DNA of 64,000 nt from Gymnodinialimonas ceratoperidinii (GCF_019297855.1 NZ_CP079194.1:1599501-1663500), one strand, 5' to 3'; numbered from the stretch's first letter, positions 18,449 through 27,433 are shown. Made by a program: numbers and translations. The notes: generated by a model not told the origin, from the sequence alone.

Positions 18449-19381
18449 ATGCGGCAAACTCAAGGGTGGGGCGTTCTGGCCATTGTATTCGCCGCCGTGG
18501 TCTGGGGCACCACCGGGACGGCTGCGACCTTCGCGCCGGGCGTCAGTGCCGCCGCGATCGGCGCCGCTGCGATGGGCGTGGGCGGGATCCTGCAAGCGCT
18601 CATGGCAGGAGGCGGCATCATCCGCGCGCGGGCGGCCCTGTGGGAGCAGCGCGGTTTGCTGGTCATTGGTGCGCTTGCCGTGGCGATCTATCCTTTGGCC
18701 TTCTACGGCTCGATGCGTCTGGCGGGCGTGACAATCGGCACCGTCATCACCATCGGCTCGGCGCCTCTGCTTTCGGTGGTCATCGAATACGTCATGGATG
18801 GCGCAAGGCTCACCCTGCGCTGGTCGGCCGGTGCCTTGGTGGGGCTGATCGGCATGGGGCTGATCTGCGTGGCAGAAACGGCCTCCCACGGCGGCGTGAT
18901 CGGGGGAGAGCAGGTGCCCTTAGGTGTCGCGCTCGGGCTGTTGGGGGGCTTTACCTACGCGCTCTATTCCTGGAGCGCGCGCCGCATGATGCTGGCCGGT
19001 ACGCGGCCCACGGTGGCGATGGGGGCGACTTTCGGCCTCGGCGGGATGCTCCTGATGCCTGTCCTCTTCGTCACCGGCGGGCCGTTCCTTGCCTCTTGGG
19101 AGAACGCGGCGGTGGGCCTCTACATGGCGCTCGTGCCGATGTTTCTGGGGTATATCGCGTTTGGCTACGGCCTCGCGCGGGTGCAGGCGAGCATGGCGAC
19201 CGTCATCACCTTGCTGGAGCCGGTCGTCGCGGCGGTGCTGGCCGTGCTGATCGTCGGAGAGCGGTTGCCACCGCTCGGTTGGATCGGCGTGGCGCTGGTG
19301 GTGGGTTGCCTCGTGATCATCACCGCGCCGGGATCGCTCCGGGGCTGGTTTAGGCTCCGGGCGGGGCGGGGGCTCACGTGA
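18449..19381 (+). CDS. EamA/DMT-family transporter
   Basis: A 310-residue membrane protein with ten hydrophobic segments in two EamA repeats. The first starts at residue 9 (VLAIVFAAVVWGTTGTAA). The second contains ALYSWSARRMM and ends with the LEPVVAAVLAVLIVGERL block typical of the family. Such carriers export amino acids, metabolites or drugs. It is controlled most likely by the adjacent TetR gene. The substrate is not evident. Confidence 0.88.
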   Translation: MRQTQGWGVLAIVFAAVVWGTTGTAATFAPGVSAAAIGAAAMGVGGILQALMAGGGIIRARAALWEQRGLLVIGALAVAIYPLAFYGSMRLAGVTIGTVITIGSAPLLSVVIEYVMDGARLTLRWSAGALVGLIGMGLICVAETASHGGVIGGEQVPLGVALGLLGGFTYALYSWSARRMMLAGTRPTVAMGATFGLGGMLLMPVLFVTGGPFLASWENAAVGLYMALVPMFLGYIAFGYGLARVQASMATVITLLEPVVAAVLAVLIVGERLPPLGWIGVALVVGCLVIITAPGSLRGWFRLRAGRGLT

Positions 19382-19429
19382 GCCATTGCCCCTCTTTCCT
19401 CCGCCAGATCCGCGCCCTATCGTGCGGCC

Positions 19430-19831
19430 ATGAACACGATTGATCTCATCACCCGCTATTACGCGGCCTTCAATGCGGCCGACACCGACGCCATGATCGC
19501 CTGCCTTGCCCCGGATGTGGCGCACCACGTCAATGAGGGCGAAGTGCGTGTCGGTACCGAGGCGTTTGCCGCCTTTTGCACCCACATGAGCCGCTGCTAC
19601 CGCGAGCAGTTGACCGACATCGTGGTGATGGCGACCCCGGATGGCTCCCGCGCGGCGGCGGAGTTCACCGTCAACGGCACGTATCTGGAGACGGACGAGG
19701 GGCTGCCCGAAGCCAACGGCCAGACGTATCGGTTGCCTGCGGGCGGGTTCTTCAGCGTGAAGGACGGCCAGATCACCCGCATCGTCACCTACTACAATCT
19801 CGCCGACTGGATGGCGCAAGTGCGCGCATGA
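19430..19831 (+). CDS. SnoaL-like / ketosteroid-isomerase-related protein
   Basis: A 133-residue single-domain protein of the NTF2-like fold. It has the typical start LITRYYAAFNAADTDAMIAC, the His-containing VAHHVNEGEVRVG block and the end ITRIVTYYNLADWM. It resembles the ketosteroid-isomerase-related family (TIGR02096 as I remember it). The active function is unknown. The stop overlaps the following GNAT start as ATGA, and that gene overlaps the nitrilase in the same way, so the three proteins probably act together. Confidence 0.78.
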   Translation: MNTIDLITRYYAAFNAADTDAMIACLAPDVAHHVNEGEVRVGTEAFAAFCTHMSRCYREQLTDIVVMATPDGSRAAAEFTVNGTYLETDEGLPEANGQTYRLPAGGFFSVKDGQITRIVTYYNLADWMAQVRA

Positions 19832-20409
19832 GCCTGCGGGTCGAGGCCCTGACAGATGCCGCGCTTGCGGCGGCGCTGCCCGACCTTGCGCAATTGCGCA
19901 TCGCGGTGTTCGAGGCGTTTCCCTATCTTTATCAGGGGGATGCGGCCTACGAGTCCCAGTACCTCCGATCCTACGGCGATACTCCCGGCGCCATTCTGGT
20001 TGCCGCGAAAGACGGCGCGCGGATCGTCGGGGCCGCGACAGGCATGCCGCTTGCAGCCCACGGCGATGCCTCGCAGATCGACGGGCCGATGCCGCGTCCG
20101 GAGGATGTCTTCTACTGCGCCGAAAGCGTGTTGCTGCCGCAGTACCGGGGCCAGGGCCTGGGACATCGGTTCTTCGACCTGAGGGAAGCCCACGCCCGGA
20201 CGGCAGGCTTCCGGAGGTCAGCCTTCTGCGCCGTGATCCGACCCGAAGATCACCCGGCGCGGCCCGCCGATTACCGCCCCCTCGACCCGTTCTGGCGCGC
20301 CCGTGGATACGAGCCTCTGCCCGGCGTTACCGCGCAGTTTCACTGGGTGGACGTTGGCGCTACACAAGAGACGCCGAAGACCCTGCAATTCTGGATGAAG
20401 CCGCTATGA
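19828..20409 (+). CDS. GNAT-family N-acetyltransferase
   Basis: A 193-residue acetyltransferase. The acetyl-CoA binding loop is in the region VLLPQYRGQGLGHRFFD, with RGQGLG matching the Q/RxxGxG/A motif. The N-terminal part carries the aromatic run FEAFPYLYQGD, common to a subgroup with small-molecule substrates. Its start overlaps the SnoaL-like gene and its end overlaps the nitrilase gene by four bases each. The acceptor amine is unknown. Confidence 0.8.
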   Translation: MSLRVEALTDAALAAALPDLAQLRIAVFEAFPYLYQGDAAYESQYLRSYGDTPGAILVAAKDGARIVGAATGMPLAAHGDASQIDGPMPRPEDVFYCAESVLLPQYRGQGLGHRFFDLREAHARTAGFRRSAFCAVIRPEDHPARPADYRPLDPFWRARGYEPLPGVTAQFHWVDVGATQETPKTLQFWMKPL

Positions 20410-21296
20410 AAATCGCCACCGCCGCGTACCCCCTCGACCCTTTGACTGATTTCACCGCCTATGCCGAGAAGCAGATCAACTGGGTGCGGGAGGCCGCGCG
20501 GGAGGGGGCCGATCTGCTGGTGTTCCCGGAGTATGGTCGCATGGAACTGGCTGCGCTGTCAGGCATGGAGGCGGCCGGCGATCTGGAGGGCAGCCTCCAC
20601 GCCGCCCATGCCTATACGGAAGAGGTCGACGCCCTGATGGCGAGCCTTGCGGAAGGCTACGGCCTCCACATCCTCGCGGCCTCCGGACCGGTCTTTGAAG
20701 AAGGGGCAGAGCGCCCCGTCAACCGCGCGGCGCTATTTGGCCCCGACGGATTTCTCGGTGAGCAGGACAAGCAGGTGATGACCCGTTTCGAGCGCGAGAA
20801 ATGGGACGTCGTGCCGGGGGAACCGCTGGAAGCCATCGATACCGCGCTCGGCAAGATCGGCATCCTGATTTGTTACGACGCGGAATTTCCGCTGTTGGGG
20901 CGCGAGTTGATCGAGCAGGGGGCTGAAATCCTCCTCTGTCCGTCCTGCACCGATAGCCTCGCGGGCTATTCCCGCGTGCGGATCGGTGCCATGGCCCGCG
21001 CGTTGGAGGGGCAATGCGTCACCGTCCAATCGCCCACCGTGGGCTCTGCGCAATGGTCTCCGGCGACCGATGAAAACGTCGGTATCGCAAGCGTTTACGG
21101 CCCGCCTGATCTGGGCTTCCCGGCCACCGGGATCATCGCTGAAGGCAAGCTCGACACCCCCGGCTGGACCTATGCCGAGATCGACCCCGCTGCCATCGCA
21201 CGGGTCCGCGCAGAGGGTGCCGTGTTCAATCACGCCCATTGGCTCGAGAGCCACGATCGCGCCGCCATAAGCCGGAAAGCGCGCGAATTGCCTTGA
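20406..21296 (+). CDS. Carbon-nitrogen hydrolase (nitrilase superfamily)
   Basis: A 296-residue amidase-like enzyme with the three catalytic residues in place: Glu42 in VFPEYGRME, Lys122 in EQDKQVMTRFEREKW and Cys156 in ILICYDAEFP. The KQVMTRFE variant belongs to the branch often found beside GNAT enzymes, which deamidates or hydrolyses small amides. It is the last of three overlapping genes. It ends 69 bp before infA, so this block is inserted between the phosphatase and infA. Confidence 0.87.
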   Translation: MKIATAAYPLDPLTDFTAYAEKQINWVREAAREGADLLVFPEYGRMELAALSGMEAAGDLEGSLHAAHAYTEEVDALMASLAEGYGLHILAASGPVFEEGAERPVNRAALFGPDGFLGEQDKQVMTRFEREKWDVVPGEPLEAIDTALGKIGILICYDAEFPLLGRELIEQGAEILLCPSCTDSLAGYSRVRIGAMARALEGQCVTVQSPTVGSAQWSPATDENVGIASVYGPPDLGFPATGIIAEGKLDTPGWTYAEIDPAAIARVRAEGAVFNHAHWLESHDRAAISRKARELP

Positions 21297-21365
21297 AACC
21301 TTTGGGCAATAGGCGCATTTACCCAAAATCAGCCCCATCCACGGGGCCTATATTATGGAGTGACC

Positions 21366-21584
21366 ATGGCTAAGGAAGAGATGCTCGAATTTCCTGGTGT
21401 CGTTAAGGAACTCCTGCCCAACGCGACATTTCGGGTCGAGCTCGAGAATGGCCATGAGATCATCGCGCATACGGCAGGAAAGATGCGGAAGAACCGCATC
21501 CGGGTTCTGGCAGGCGACAAGGTTCAGGTAGAAATGACCCCCTATGATCTGACCAAGGGCCGGATCAACTATCGCTTCAAGTAA
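21366..21584 (+). CDS. infA: Translation initiation factor IF-1
   Basis: A 72-residue OB-fold protein beginning [19 protein letters not shown] and ending GRINYRFK, the standard alphaproteobacterial IF-1 sequence. The start at 21366 is used rather than the in-frame ATG six bases upstream, since MAKE is the conserved N-terminus and TATGGAG stands just before. It binds the A site of the 30S subunit during initiation. Confidence 0.98.
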   Translation: MAKEEMLEFPGVVKELLPNATFRVELENGHEIIAHTAGKMRKNRIRVLAGDKVQVEMTPYDLTKGRINYRFK

Positions 21585-21590
21585 CCGCCC

Positions 21591-22139
21591 GTGACGGAAC
21601 GCACCATCACGACGCCCGAGATGTCCGAGGCGGTCGAGGCCTATGCCGCGACCCTTGGCGACGGTGTGGCGGAATATGTCGAGGTCGCGCCCACCGACGG
21701 CGCGATCGAGGACCAACCCTTCTACAACGTGATCCTCGCGGGCGAGACGCCTGTCTTCGGCTGGCTCGTGTGGGAGCTGACCGGCTACTGGCTGGAAGCA
21801 CAGCGCCACGCGGTGATCGAGCGTGACGGCAAGCTGATCGATATCACGCCGCCACTGGACGGGGAGGAGCGTATCCTCTTCGTGCGCGACAGCGGCTGGT
21901 CGTTCGACTACCTCGATCCCAAGCCCCTGCGTAAAGCCAAGCGGCATCTTCTGACCGATGATGCCGACGTGGTGAAATGGGCCAAGCTCGCCGACGACGT
22001 GGACGCCTTCAAATGGCGCCACACGAAGTTCAGGGGCGAGAAGTCCGAACTGGTGATCCCCGAGGGCAAGGACATGCGCCGGATGGAGCGCCTGCAGCGC
22101 GACTACAACGCGGCGGCCCGCGTGGCGCTTGCCAAGTAG
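21591..22139 (+). CDS. Hypothetical protein between infA and maf
   Basis: A 182-residue cytoplasmic protein starting at a GTG six bases after the infA stop. Blocks include YNVILAGETPVFGWLVWELTGYWLEAQRHAVI and the C-terminal basic KDMRRMERLQRDYN. The combination of GW..WE and a His resembles a small-domain family of unknown role found beside infA in some Rhodobacterales, but I do not recognise a named domain. Tight spacing suggests co-translation with infA and maf. Confidence 0.7.
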   Translation: MTERTITTPEMSEAVEAYAATLGDGVAEYVEVAPTDGAIEDQPFYNVILAGETPVFGWLVWELTGYWLEAQRHAVIERDGKLIDITPPLDGEERILFVRDSGWSFDYLDPKPLRKAKRHLLTDDADVVKWAKLADDVDAFKWRHTKFRGEKSELVIPEGKDMRRMERLQRDYNAAARVALAK

Positions 22140-22151
22140 ATCGGGGGCGGC

Positions 22152-22724
22152 ATGAAGCTCATCCTCGGCTCCGGCAGCCCGCGCCGCGTGGAAATCCTCG
22201 CGACCCTCGGCCTCGTGCCGGATGATATTCGCCCGCCCGACATCGACGAAGACCCTCTGAAGGACGAGCTTCCGCGTGCCTATGTCGACCGGATCATTCG
22301 GGGCAAGGCGGCGGCTGTGGCGTCTGACCCCGGCGATGTCGTGCTTTGCGCCGATACCACCGTGGCGGTCGGGCGGCGTATCCTCGGGAAACCGGCGGAC
22401 GAGGCGGAGGCGCGCGCCTTCCTCGACCTCCTTGGCGGGCGGCGTCACCGGGTGCTCACCGGCATCGCGGTGAAGTCCGATCGCGGGCTTTCAACCCGGA
22501 TTGTGGAGAGCCGGGTGAAGATGAAACGCCTGAGCAAGATTGAGGTCGACGGCTATATCGCGACCGGCGACTGGCAGGGCAAGGCGGGTGGCTACGCCAT
22601 CCACGGGCCGGCGGGTGCCTTCTTTCCATGGATTTCAGGCAGTCATTCGGCCATCGTCGGCCTGCCGATGGTGGAAACCGCGCAACTGTTGCAAGCGGCC
22701 GGGATCGAAGTTTGGAAAACATGA
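22152..22724 (+). CDS. maf: Maf-family nucleoside triphosphate pyrophosphatase
   Basis: A 190-residue Maf protein that hydrolyses non-canonical or excess (d)NTPs such as dTTP/UTP to the monophosphate. It has [10 protein letters not shown] at the N-terminus, the catalytic Asp region [12 protein letters not shown], the RVLTG(I)A block and the C-terminal [18 protein letters not shown]. Length is normal. It stands 12 bp after the hypothetical gene and 22 bp before the RNase E/G-like gene in the conserved infA-maf-rng-yacG order. Confidence 0.92.
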   Translation: MKLILGSGSPRRVEILATLGLVPDDIRPPDIDEDPLKDELPRAYVDRIIRGKAAAVASDPGDVVLCADTTVAVGRRILGKPADEAEARAFLDLLGGRRHRVLTGIAVKSDRGLSTRIVESRVKMKRLSKIEVDGYIATGDWQGKAGGYAIHGPAGAFFPWISGSHSAIVGLPMVETAQLLQAAGIEVWKT

Positions 22725-22746
22725 TGGATTGCGCGAGGGAGCAGCA

Positions 22747-23784
22747 ATGAAGGGCACCGTGGTTCTGCTCGATGAGGTGGCCGGCCGCCGTGCTGCCGCT
22801 CTCATGGTGGATGGCAAGCTGCACGATATCTTCATTGATCCGCCGGAAGGGACAACGCCGGGCGTCGGCGCGATCTCCCGTGCGCGGGCGGACCGGCCGT
22901 TGAAAGGGCAGGGAGGGATTACCCTGCATCTGGGCGACGGCGACAAGGGCTACATGCGACGCGCCAAGGATATTGCGCCGGGCGACGTGTTCCTCGTGCA
23001 GGTCTCGGGCGTGGCAGAGCCCGGCAAGGCCGCCCCGGTAACGCCCGATCTGATCTTCAAGTCGCGCTATGCCATCGTGACGCCCCACAAACCGGGCCTC
23101 AACGTCAGCCGCGCGATCCGAGACGAGGATGAACGCGACCGGCTGCTGGAGGTCGCCCACGAAAGCGCTGCCGCCTCTGACGGCTACGGCCTGATCGTTC
23201 GGTCATCGGCGGAAGGCGTCTCTGCCGACGCGCTGCTCGATGACATCTCTACGATGTGTGAAACCGCGACGGCGGTGATTGCCGAGCCTGAGGGCGAGCC
23301 CGAATGGCTGCTCGACGCCGACGACGCTCACACCCGCGCCTGGCGCGAGTGGGACGCCCCTGACGAGCTGATCGAGGGCGGTTTCGAGGATCACGGCGTG
23401 CTTGAGGCCGTCGATGCCGCGCTTGCAGCGCGCCAACCGCTTACGGGCGGAGCCTACGCCTTCGTCGAGCCGACCCGTGCGCTGGTCGCAATCGACGTGA
23501 ACACCGGCACGGATCATTCGCTGGCAGCGGGGCTGAAGGCCAACCTCGCGCTGGTCCGCGACCTGCCGCGCCTGACCCGCATCAAAGGGCTTGGCGGGCA
23601 GATCACGCTGGATCTCGCGCCGATGCCGAAGCGAGACCGCAAGCAGGTCGAGGATGCCGTGAAGAAAGCCTTCCGTCAGGGTGGTGGCGACGTGGTCGTG
23701 GCGGGCTGGACACCGCTTGGCATGCTGGAGCTGACCCGCAAACGCGACCGGGCACCGCTCTCGCAGGTCTGGCCGAAAGGCTGA
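22747..23784 (+). CDS. Short ribonuclease E/G-like protein
   Basis: A 345-residue protein with the RNase E/G catalytic region near its C-terminus: ALVAIDVNTGTD with the metal-binding Asp, LGGQITLDLAPM in place of the usual LGGxIxIDF block, and the final LTRKRDRAPLSQ. An S1-like N-terminal part holds GDVFLVQVSG. The usual Zn-link CxxC and the long C-terminal scaffold of RNase E are absent, so this is the compact form found after maf in alphaproteobacteria, while true RNase E is elsewhere. It may process rRNA or tRNA. Confidence 0.82.
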   Translation: MKGTVVLLDEVAGRRAAALMVDGKLHDIFIDPPEGTTPGVGAISRARADRPLKGQGGITLHLGDGDKGYMRRAKDIAPGDVFLVQVSGVAEPGKAAPVTPDLIFKSRYAIVTPHKPGLNVSRAIRDEDERDRLLEVAHESAAASDGYGLIVRSSAEGVSADALLDDISTMCETATAVIAEPEGEPEWLLDADDAHTRAWREWDAPDELIEGGFEDHGVLEAVDAALAARQPLTGGAYAFVEPTRALVAIDVNTGTDHSLAAGLKANLALVRDLPRLTRIKGLGGQITLDLAPMPKRDRKQVEDAVKKAFRQGGGDVVVAGWTPLGMLELTRKRDRAPLSQVWPKG

Positions 23785-23795
23785 ACCCGGTCCGC

Positions 23796-25076
23796 TTAGC
23801 GCAACCGTCGGAGCAGTGCGGCAGAGGGCTCTCCCGTCACCGGCAAGCCGTTGGCCGCCTGATAGGCCTCAATCGCCGCCTCCGTGCCTGAACCCACGAC
23901 GCCGTCCGGCGTGCCCGCGTCATAACCCGCGCGGTTCAGCAACTCCTGCAACTCGCGCCGCTGCGCTTGGGTCAGCCCGCTCGCGTCGGCGCCGAAGCTC
24001 TGCCGGAGCGGCCCGCCGCCCGCGATCCGATCCGCGAGATAGCCCACGCCGATCCCGTAGTTGATCGAATTGTTGTAGCGCAGGATCACGCCGAAGTTGT
24101 GAAACAGGATCCAGGCAGGTGCCCCGGCGCCCCCCGGCGCGTGGATCGCAGCCGAGCCATGGTCGGGCAGGGCGCCGCCGCCTGCGCGCCGCACGCCGAG
24201 GTCGCGCCACGCGGCCACGGACCGACGGGTATCGCGGCCGGTCGAGGCACTGAAACCCGAGGGCAGCTGCACCTCCATCCCCCAAGGCTCTCCCGTGCGC
24301 CACCCGAACCGATTGAAGTAACTGGCCGTCGAGGCCAGCGCGTCCGTGGGGTCACTGCTCCAGATATCGCGGCGTCCGTCGCCGCGGAAATCGACGGCAT
24401 ATTCTTCGTAAGTCGTTGGAATGAATTGCGTATGTCCCATCGCACCGGCCCATGACCCGAGCATCCGCTCGGGCGTCGTGTCACCGTTCTGAACGATCCT
24501 GAGCGCGGCGATGGCCTGCGCTTCAAAGAAGTTCCCGCGCCGTCCTTCCCACGCAAGCGTCGTCACCGCCGAGATCACCGGAATATCGCCCAACCGCGTG
24601 CCATAACGGCTCTCGACGCCCCAGACCGCGCAACAGACTTCCGCCGGGACGCCGTAGCGCCCTTCGATCTCGGCCAGCATGCTGCGCTGCGACGCGAAGC
24701 GCGACCGACCGCTGCGCACGTCATCCTCCCCTGCGACGAGGGCGAGGTAATCCTCGGTCGAGCGGCGAAACTCCGTCTGGTTGCGGTCCCGCTCGATCAC
24801 GCCGGGCAGATACCCCGCGCCACGCAGACCCCGGCTCACCGCATCCTCGGAGATCCCCGCGGCCCGCGCGCGACTGCGGAAGCCAGTCAGCCAGGCATCG
24901 TAGGAGGCATTGGGCTGCGGGCGGAAATCCGGGTCATTCGACGGCCCGCTGGCCCCCGAGGCGCCAATCGCCCCGATGCCGCCCCCACCAAGCGAGACGC
25001 CCCCGATGCCGCCAACGCAGCCCGACAGGCCCAAACTCGCCGCACCCGCTCCGAAACTCCGCCGTGTGATCTGCAT
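23796..25076 (-). CDS. Lytic murein transglycosylase (MltB type) with peptidoglycan-binding domain
   Basis: A protein of about 426 residues starting at the ATG at 25076. The leader MQITRRSFGAGAASLGLSGC combines a twin-arginine pattern (RRSF) with a lipobox (LSGC), so the protein is probably lipidated and periplasmic. The catalytic part includes AVWGVESRYGTRLG with the transglycosylase Glu, and GAMGHTQFIPTTY. The C-terminal 60 residues form a peptidoglycan-binding helical domain (LLNRAGYDAGTPDGVVG). It cleaves glycan strands to 1,6-anhydro ends. It is convergent with the RNase E/G-like gene. Confidence 0.92.
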   Translation of the reverse strand: MQITRRSFGAGAASLGLSGCVGGIGGVSLGGGGIGAIGASGASGPSNDPDFRPQPNASYDAWLTGFRSRARAAGISEDAVSRGLRGAGYLPGVIERDRNQTEFRRSTEDYLALVAGEDDVRSGRSRFASQRSMLAEIEGRYGVPAEVCCAVWGVESRYGTRLGDIPVISAVTTLAWEGRRGNFFEAQAIAALRIVQNGDTTPERMLGSWAGAMGHTQFIPTTYEEYAVDFRGDGRRDIWSSDPTDALASTASYFNRFGWRTGEPWGMEVQLPSGFSASTGRDTRRSVAAWRDLGVRRAGGGALPDHGSAAIHAPGGAGAPAWILFHNFGVILRYNNSINYGIGVGYLADRIAGGGPLRQSFGADASGLTQAQRRELQELLNRAGYDAGTPDGVVGSGTEAAIEAYQAANGLPVTGEPSAALLRRLR

Positions 25077-25212
25077 TTCGCTCGCCCTCATGAGTTGTTT
25101 CAGACCTAGCGGCGGTGCGTGTCACATTGCAAGGAAACACCCTGCGCCAACGACTTGCGGGCGGCAGACCGCTCGCGCAAAATGGCACCGAGACCTTATC
25201 GGAGGCCCGTCC

Positions 25213-25395
25213 ATGCCCTGTCCCATCTGCGAGAAAGAAACCGTCGCAGCCTACCGCCCCTTCTGCTCACGCAGATGCGCCGACGTGGACCTCGGCCGCT
25301 GGCTGAACGGCTCCTACGCCGTCCCTTCGTCCGACCCCGAGGATGTGGAGCAGGCAGCATCAGAAGCCGCAAAAGCCGCTCCGAAAATACACTGA
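25213..25395 (+). CDS. yacG: Small zinc-finger protein YacG
   Basis: A 60-residue protein with CPICEK and CSRRCADVD, giving the four-cysteine zinc site CxxC...CxxxC of YacG, followed by the conserved LGRWLNGSYAVP. YacG of E. coli binds GyrB and inhibits gyrase. The start at 25213 follows GGAGG eight bases before. It sits at its usual alphaproteobacterial place before tRNA-Phe. Confidence 0.93.
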   Translation: MPCPICEKETVAAYRPFCSRRCADVDLGRWLNGSYAVPSSDPEDVEQAASEAAKAAPKIH

Positions 25396-25497
25396 CCACA
25401 AAGGCTTGCAAAAACCCGCGAACCCCTATGGACAGCGCCCCGCGAACACCCTAGAACGCGCCCACCCGAGGGGCTTACCTGAAGCCCCTGAACCCGT

Positions 25498-25572
25498 GCC
25501 CGGGTAGCTCAGGGGTAGAGCAGTGGATTGAAAATCCTCGTGTCGGTGGTTCGATTCCGCCCCCGGGCACCA
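25498..25572 (+). tRNA. tRNA-Phe (GAA anticodon)
   Basis: Cloverleaf with acceptor GCCCGGG/CCCGGGC, D-arm GCTCAGGGGTAGAGC, anticodon stem-loop GGATTGAAAATCC with anticodon GAA, and T-arm GGTGG-TTCGATT-CCGCC. The discriminator A is followed by encoded CCA at 25570-25572. An 8-bp hairpin (AGGGGCTT/AAGCCCCT, 25469-25489) stands just upstream. The gene is the likely target of the integrase that begins 159 bp downstream. Confidence 0.96.
25550..25572 (+). other. Probable integrase attachment site in the tRNA-Phe 3' end
   Basis: The 3' half of tRNA-Phe (T-loop to CCA) is followed at once by AT-richer sequence and a P4-type integrase reading away from it, the usual left end of a tRNA-targeted island. 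No second copy of this 3' end was seen in the window, so the exact crossover and the right end are not established. Confidence 0.45.
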
Positions 25573-25731
25573 TTACCCCTCCTCATAAATGAACATATAG
25601 CCTCTATAGGTCTCTGTGTTCTATGGAAAATCTGGCCCTACCCAAATGGAGCAGAACATGGTGACACATGCTTTCACACATATTAGGGTGGTCTAAACGG
25701 TGGACTGGGTGGATGCCTTAGAAGGTGGGCT

Positions 25732-26874
25732 ATGACTATTTCGAACGCATTGACCCAACTGAAGGCGAAGAATCTTGGTCCTGGGAAACACTTCGATGGC
25801 CAAGGCCTCATTTTGGTGAAGAGCCGCAAGGATTCTGGGAAGTGGATTGTGCGGCTGGTAGTAGATGGCAAGCGCCGTGAGATGGGCTTGGGACGATGGC
25901 CTGATGTGTCTATCGCTGAGGCCCGTGAGAGGGCTCGTGAAGCCCGTAGCAAGCTCAGGGACGGTGTGGACCCCGTAAGTGAACGGCAGAAGGCCAGGCG
26001 GGCAATTAGCCGCCTTACAGTCGCTGAAGCGATCCAAGGCTGCTTTGAAGCTAGGCAAGCTGAGCTCAAGAATGATGGGCAGGCCGGGAGGTGGATGTCT
26101 CCTCTATCTGTGCATGTGCTGCCAAAGATCGGGATGATGGCGATTGAAGACGTCGACCAGCATGAGTTGAAACGGGTGCTGGAGCCGATCTGGCACACGA
26201 AGGCTGATACAGCCCGCAAAGCCATGAACCGCATGAGCCTGACGTTGAAGCACGCAGCGGCGTTGGGGCTGGACGTAGATCTGCAGGCCGTGATGAAGGC
26301 ACAGGCGTTGCTGGGGAAGCGTAGGCATGCGACGACACACATTCCGTCGCTGCCGTATCAGGACGCTCCGGCGTTCCATCAGTGGCTTTGCACCAAGCCG
26401 TTCGTTTCCGCCACGGCGCTCCGCTTTCTCGTGCTGACCGTAGCACGGACCAGCGAGGTGCGGTTCGCAACCTTTGATGAGATCGATGGCGATATTTGGA
26501 CGATACCGGCCAGCCGGAGGAAGACTTCTGGAGAGCACCGCGTTCCATTGCCTGAAGAGGCCCTAAAGATCGTTCGAGATGCACGGGAAGGCCTAGGACA
26601 GCAGCTTTTGTTCCCAACGGCACGTGGGAATCCCATGTCCGACGCTGCTATGAGCCGGTTCATGCAGCGTGAAGGTTATGAGGCGCGTCCGCATGGGTTC
26701 AGGTCAACGTTTCGGTCGTGGGCAGAAGAGTGCACAGATGCCAGTTTTGAGGTGAAGGAGACTGCGTTGGGGCATCAGGTAGGGAGTCATGTGGAACGGG
26801 CGTACCAGAGGAGCGATCTGCTACTGCGTCGGAGTGAGTTGATGCTGCAGTGGGCAACCTTCCTCACGAGTTGA
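25732..26874 (+). CDS. P4-type tyrosine integrase
   Basis: A 380-residue tyrosine recombinase. The N-terminal DUF4102-like part (residues 1-80) contains RKDSGKWIVRLVVDGKRREM and MGLGRWPDVSIAEARERA, as in P4 phage and island integrases. The catalytic domain shows ARTSEVR with the first Arg, HGFRSTFRSW with HxxR, LGHQ, and the tyrosine in ERAYQRSD. All core residues are present, so the enzyme could be active. It is next to tRNA-Phe and points into the island, and should integrate or excise this element. Confidence 0.93.
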   Translation: MTISNALTQLKAKNLGPGKHFDGQGLILVKSRKDSGKWIVRLVVDGKRREMGLGRWPDVSIAEARERAREARSKLRDGVDPVSERQKARRAISRLTVAEAIQGCFEARQAELKNDGQAGRWMSPLSVHVLPKIGMMAIEDVDQHELKRVLEPIWHTKADTARKAMNRMSLTLKHAAALGLDVDLQAVMKAQALLGKRRHATTHIPSLPYQDAPAFHQWLCTKPFVSATALRFLVLTVARTSEVRFATFDEIDGDIWTIPASRRKTSGEHRVPLPEEALKIVRDAREGLGQQLLFPTARGNPMSDAAMSRFMQREGYEARPHGFRSTFRSWAEECTDASFEVKETALGHQVGSHVERAYQRSDLLLRRSELMLQWATFLTS

Positions 26875-27054
26875 TTTCAGATCAAGCGGCGGGTCACTTC
26901 ACTGGCTGTGAAAGGTTCAAGCAACGATTTTATGAGGCTGGAGCGTACTGTGACTACCTTCTCGTAAAGCTCATCAAATGTGATATCATGCAGCGGCCTA
27001 GGTTTTTGTCAGCCCTAGGGCATCGCGATGCTCTTCAATCGAGGAGATATCGTG

Positions 27055-27252
27055 ATGCGGATGCTTTCAAAACGCCAGCTGAAGGAGTTGGTTCTGTACT
27101 CGCCACAACACATCGCACGCTTGGAGAAGGCAGGCCTATTCCCTTTGCGGGTACAGCTAGGCCCGAACCGGGTGGGCTGGGTTGAGGAGGAAGTGTACGA
27201 CTGGCTCCAGAAGCGCCTGGACTGTCGAGAAGTTCCCAACCGGCACTCCTGA
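27055..27252 (+). CDS. AlpA-like / MerR-like small DNA-binding protein
   Basis: A 65-residue protein beginning at the ATG at 27055, eight bases after GAGGAG. It carries a single winged helix-turn-helix in LSKRQLKELVLYSPQHIARL, followed by GPNRVGWVEEEVYDWLQKRL, the arrangement of AlpA proteins (regulators of integrase/excision in P4-like prophages). It is the second gene behind the integrase, the usual place for an excisionase-like regulator. It could act as the recombination directionality factor. Confidence 0.75.
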   Translation: MRMLSKRQLKELVLYSPQHIARLEKAGLFPLRVQLGPNRVGWVEEEVYDWLQKRLDCREVPNRHS

Positions 27253-27433
27253 TCTCAGGAGCAGGGTGGTCGGGCGTGCACAGCTCGGCCACCCAACTAC
27301 GCTTGCGGCCCCAAGCTGTCGTCGGACCAGCCATCTGGATGCTGCGGCTGCAGCCCGCTATGAGGTCATTCGCTGCGTATGCAAAATCTAGAGGCGAGCA
27401 AATTCATGCATCACCCCCCAAGCGTGCTAATCG

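Noticed and set aside
26850..27185. A 111-codon frame overlapping the integrase end.
   Set aside because: It begins inside the integrase in another frame, lacks a ribosome site and overlaps the AlpA-like gene, which has a clear helix-turn-helix.
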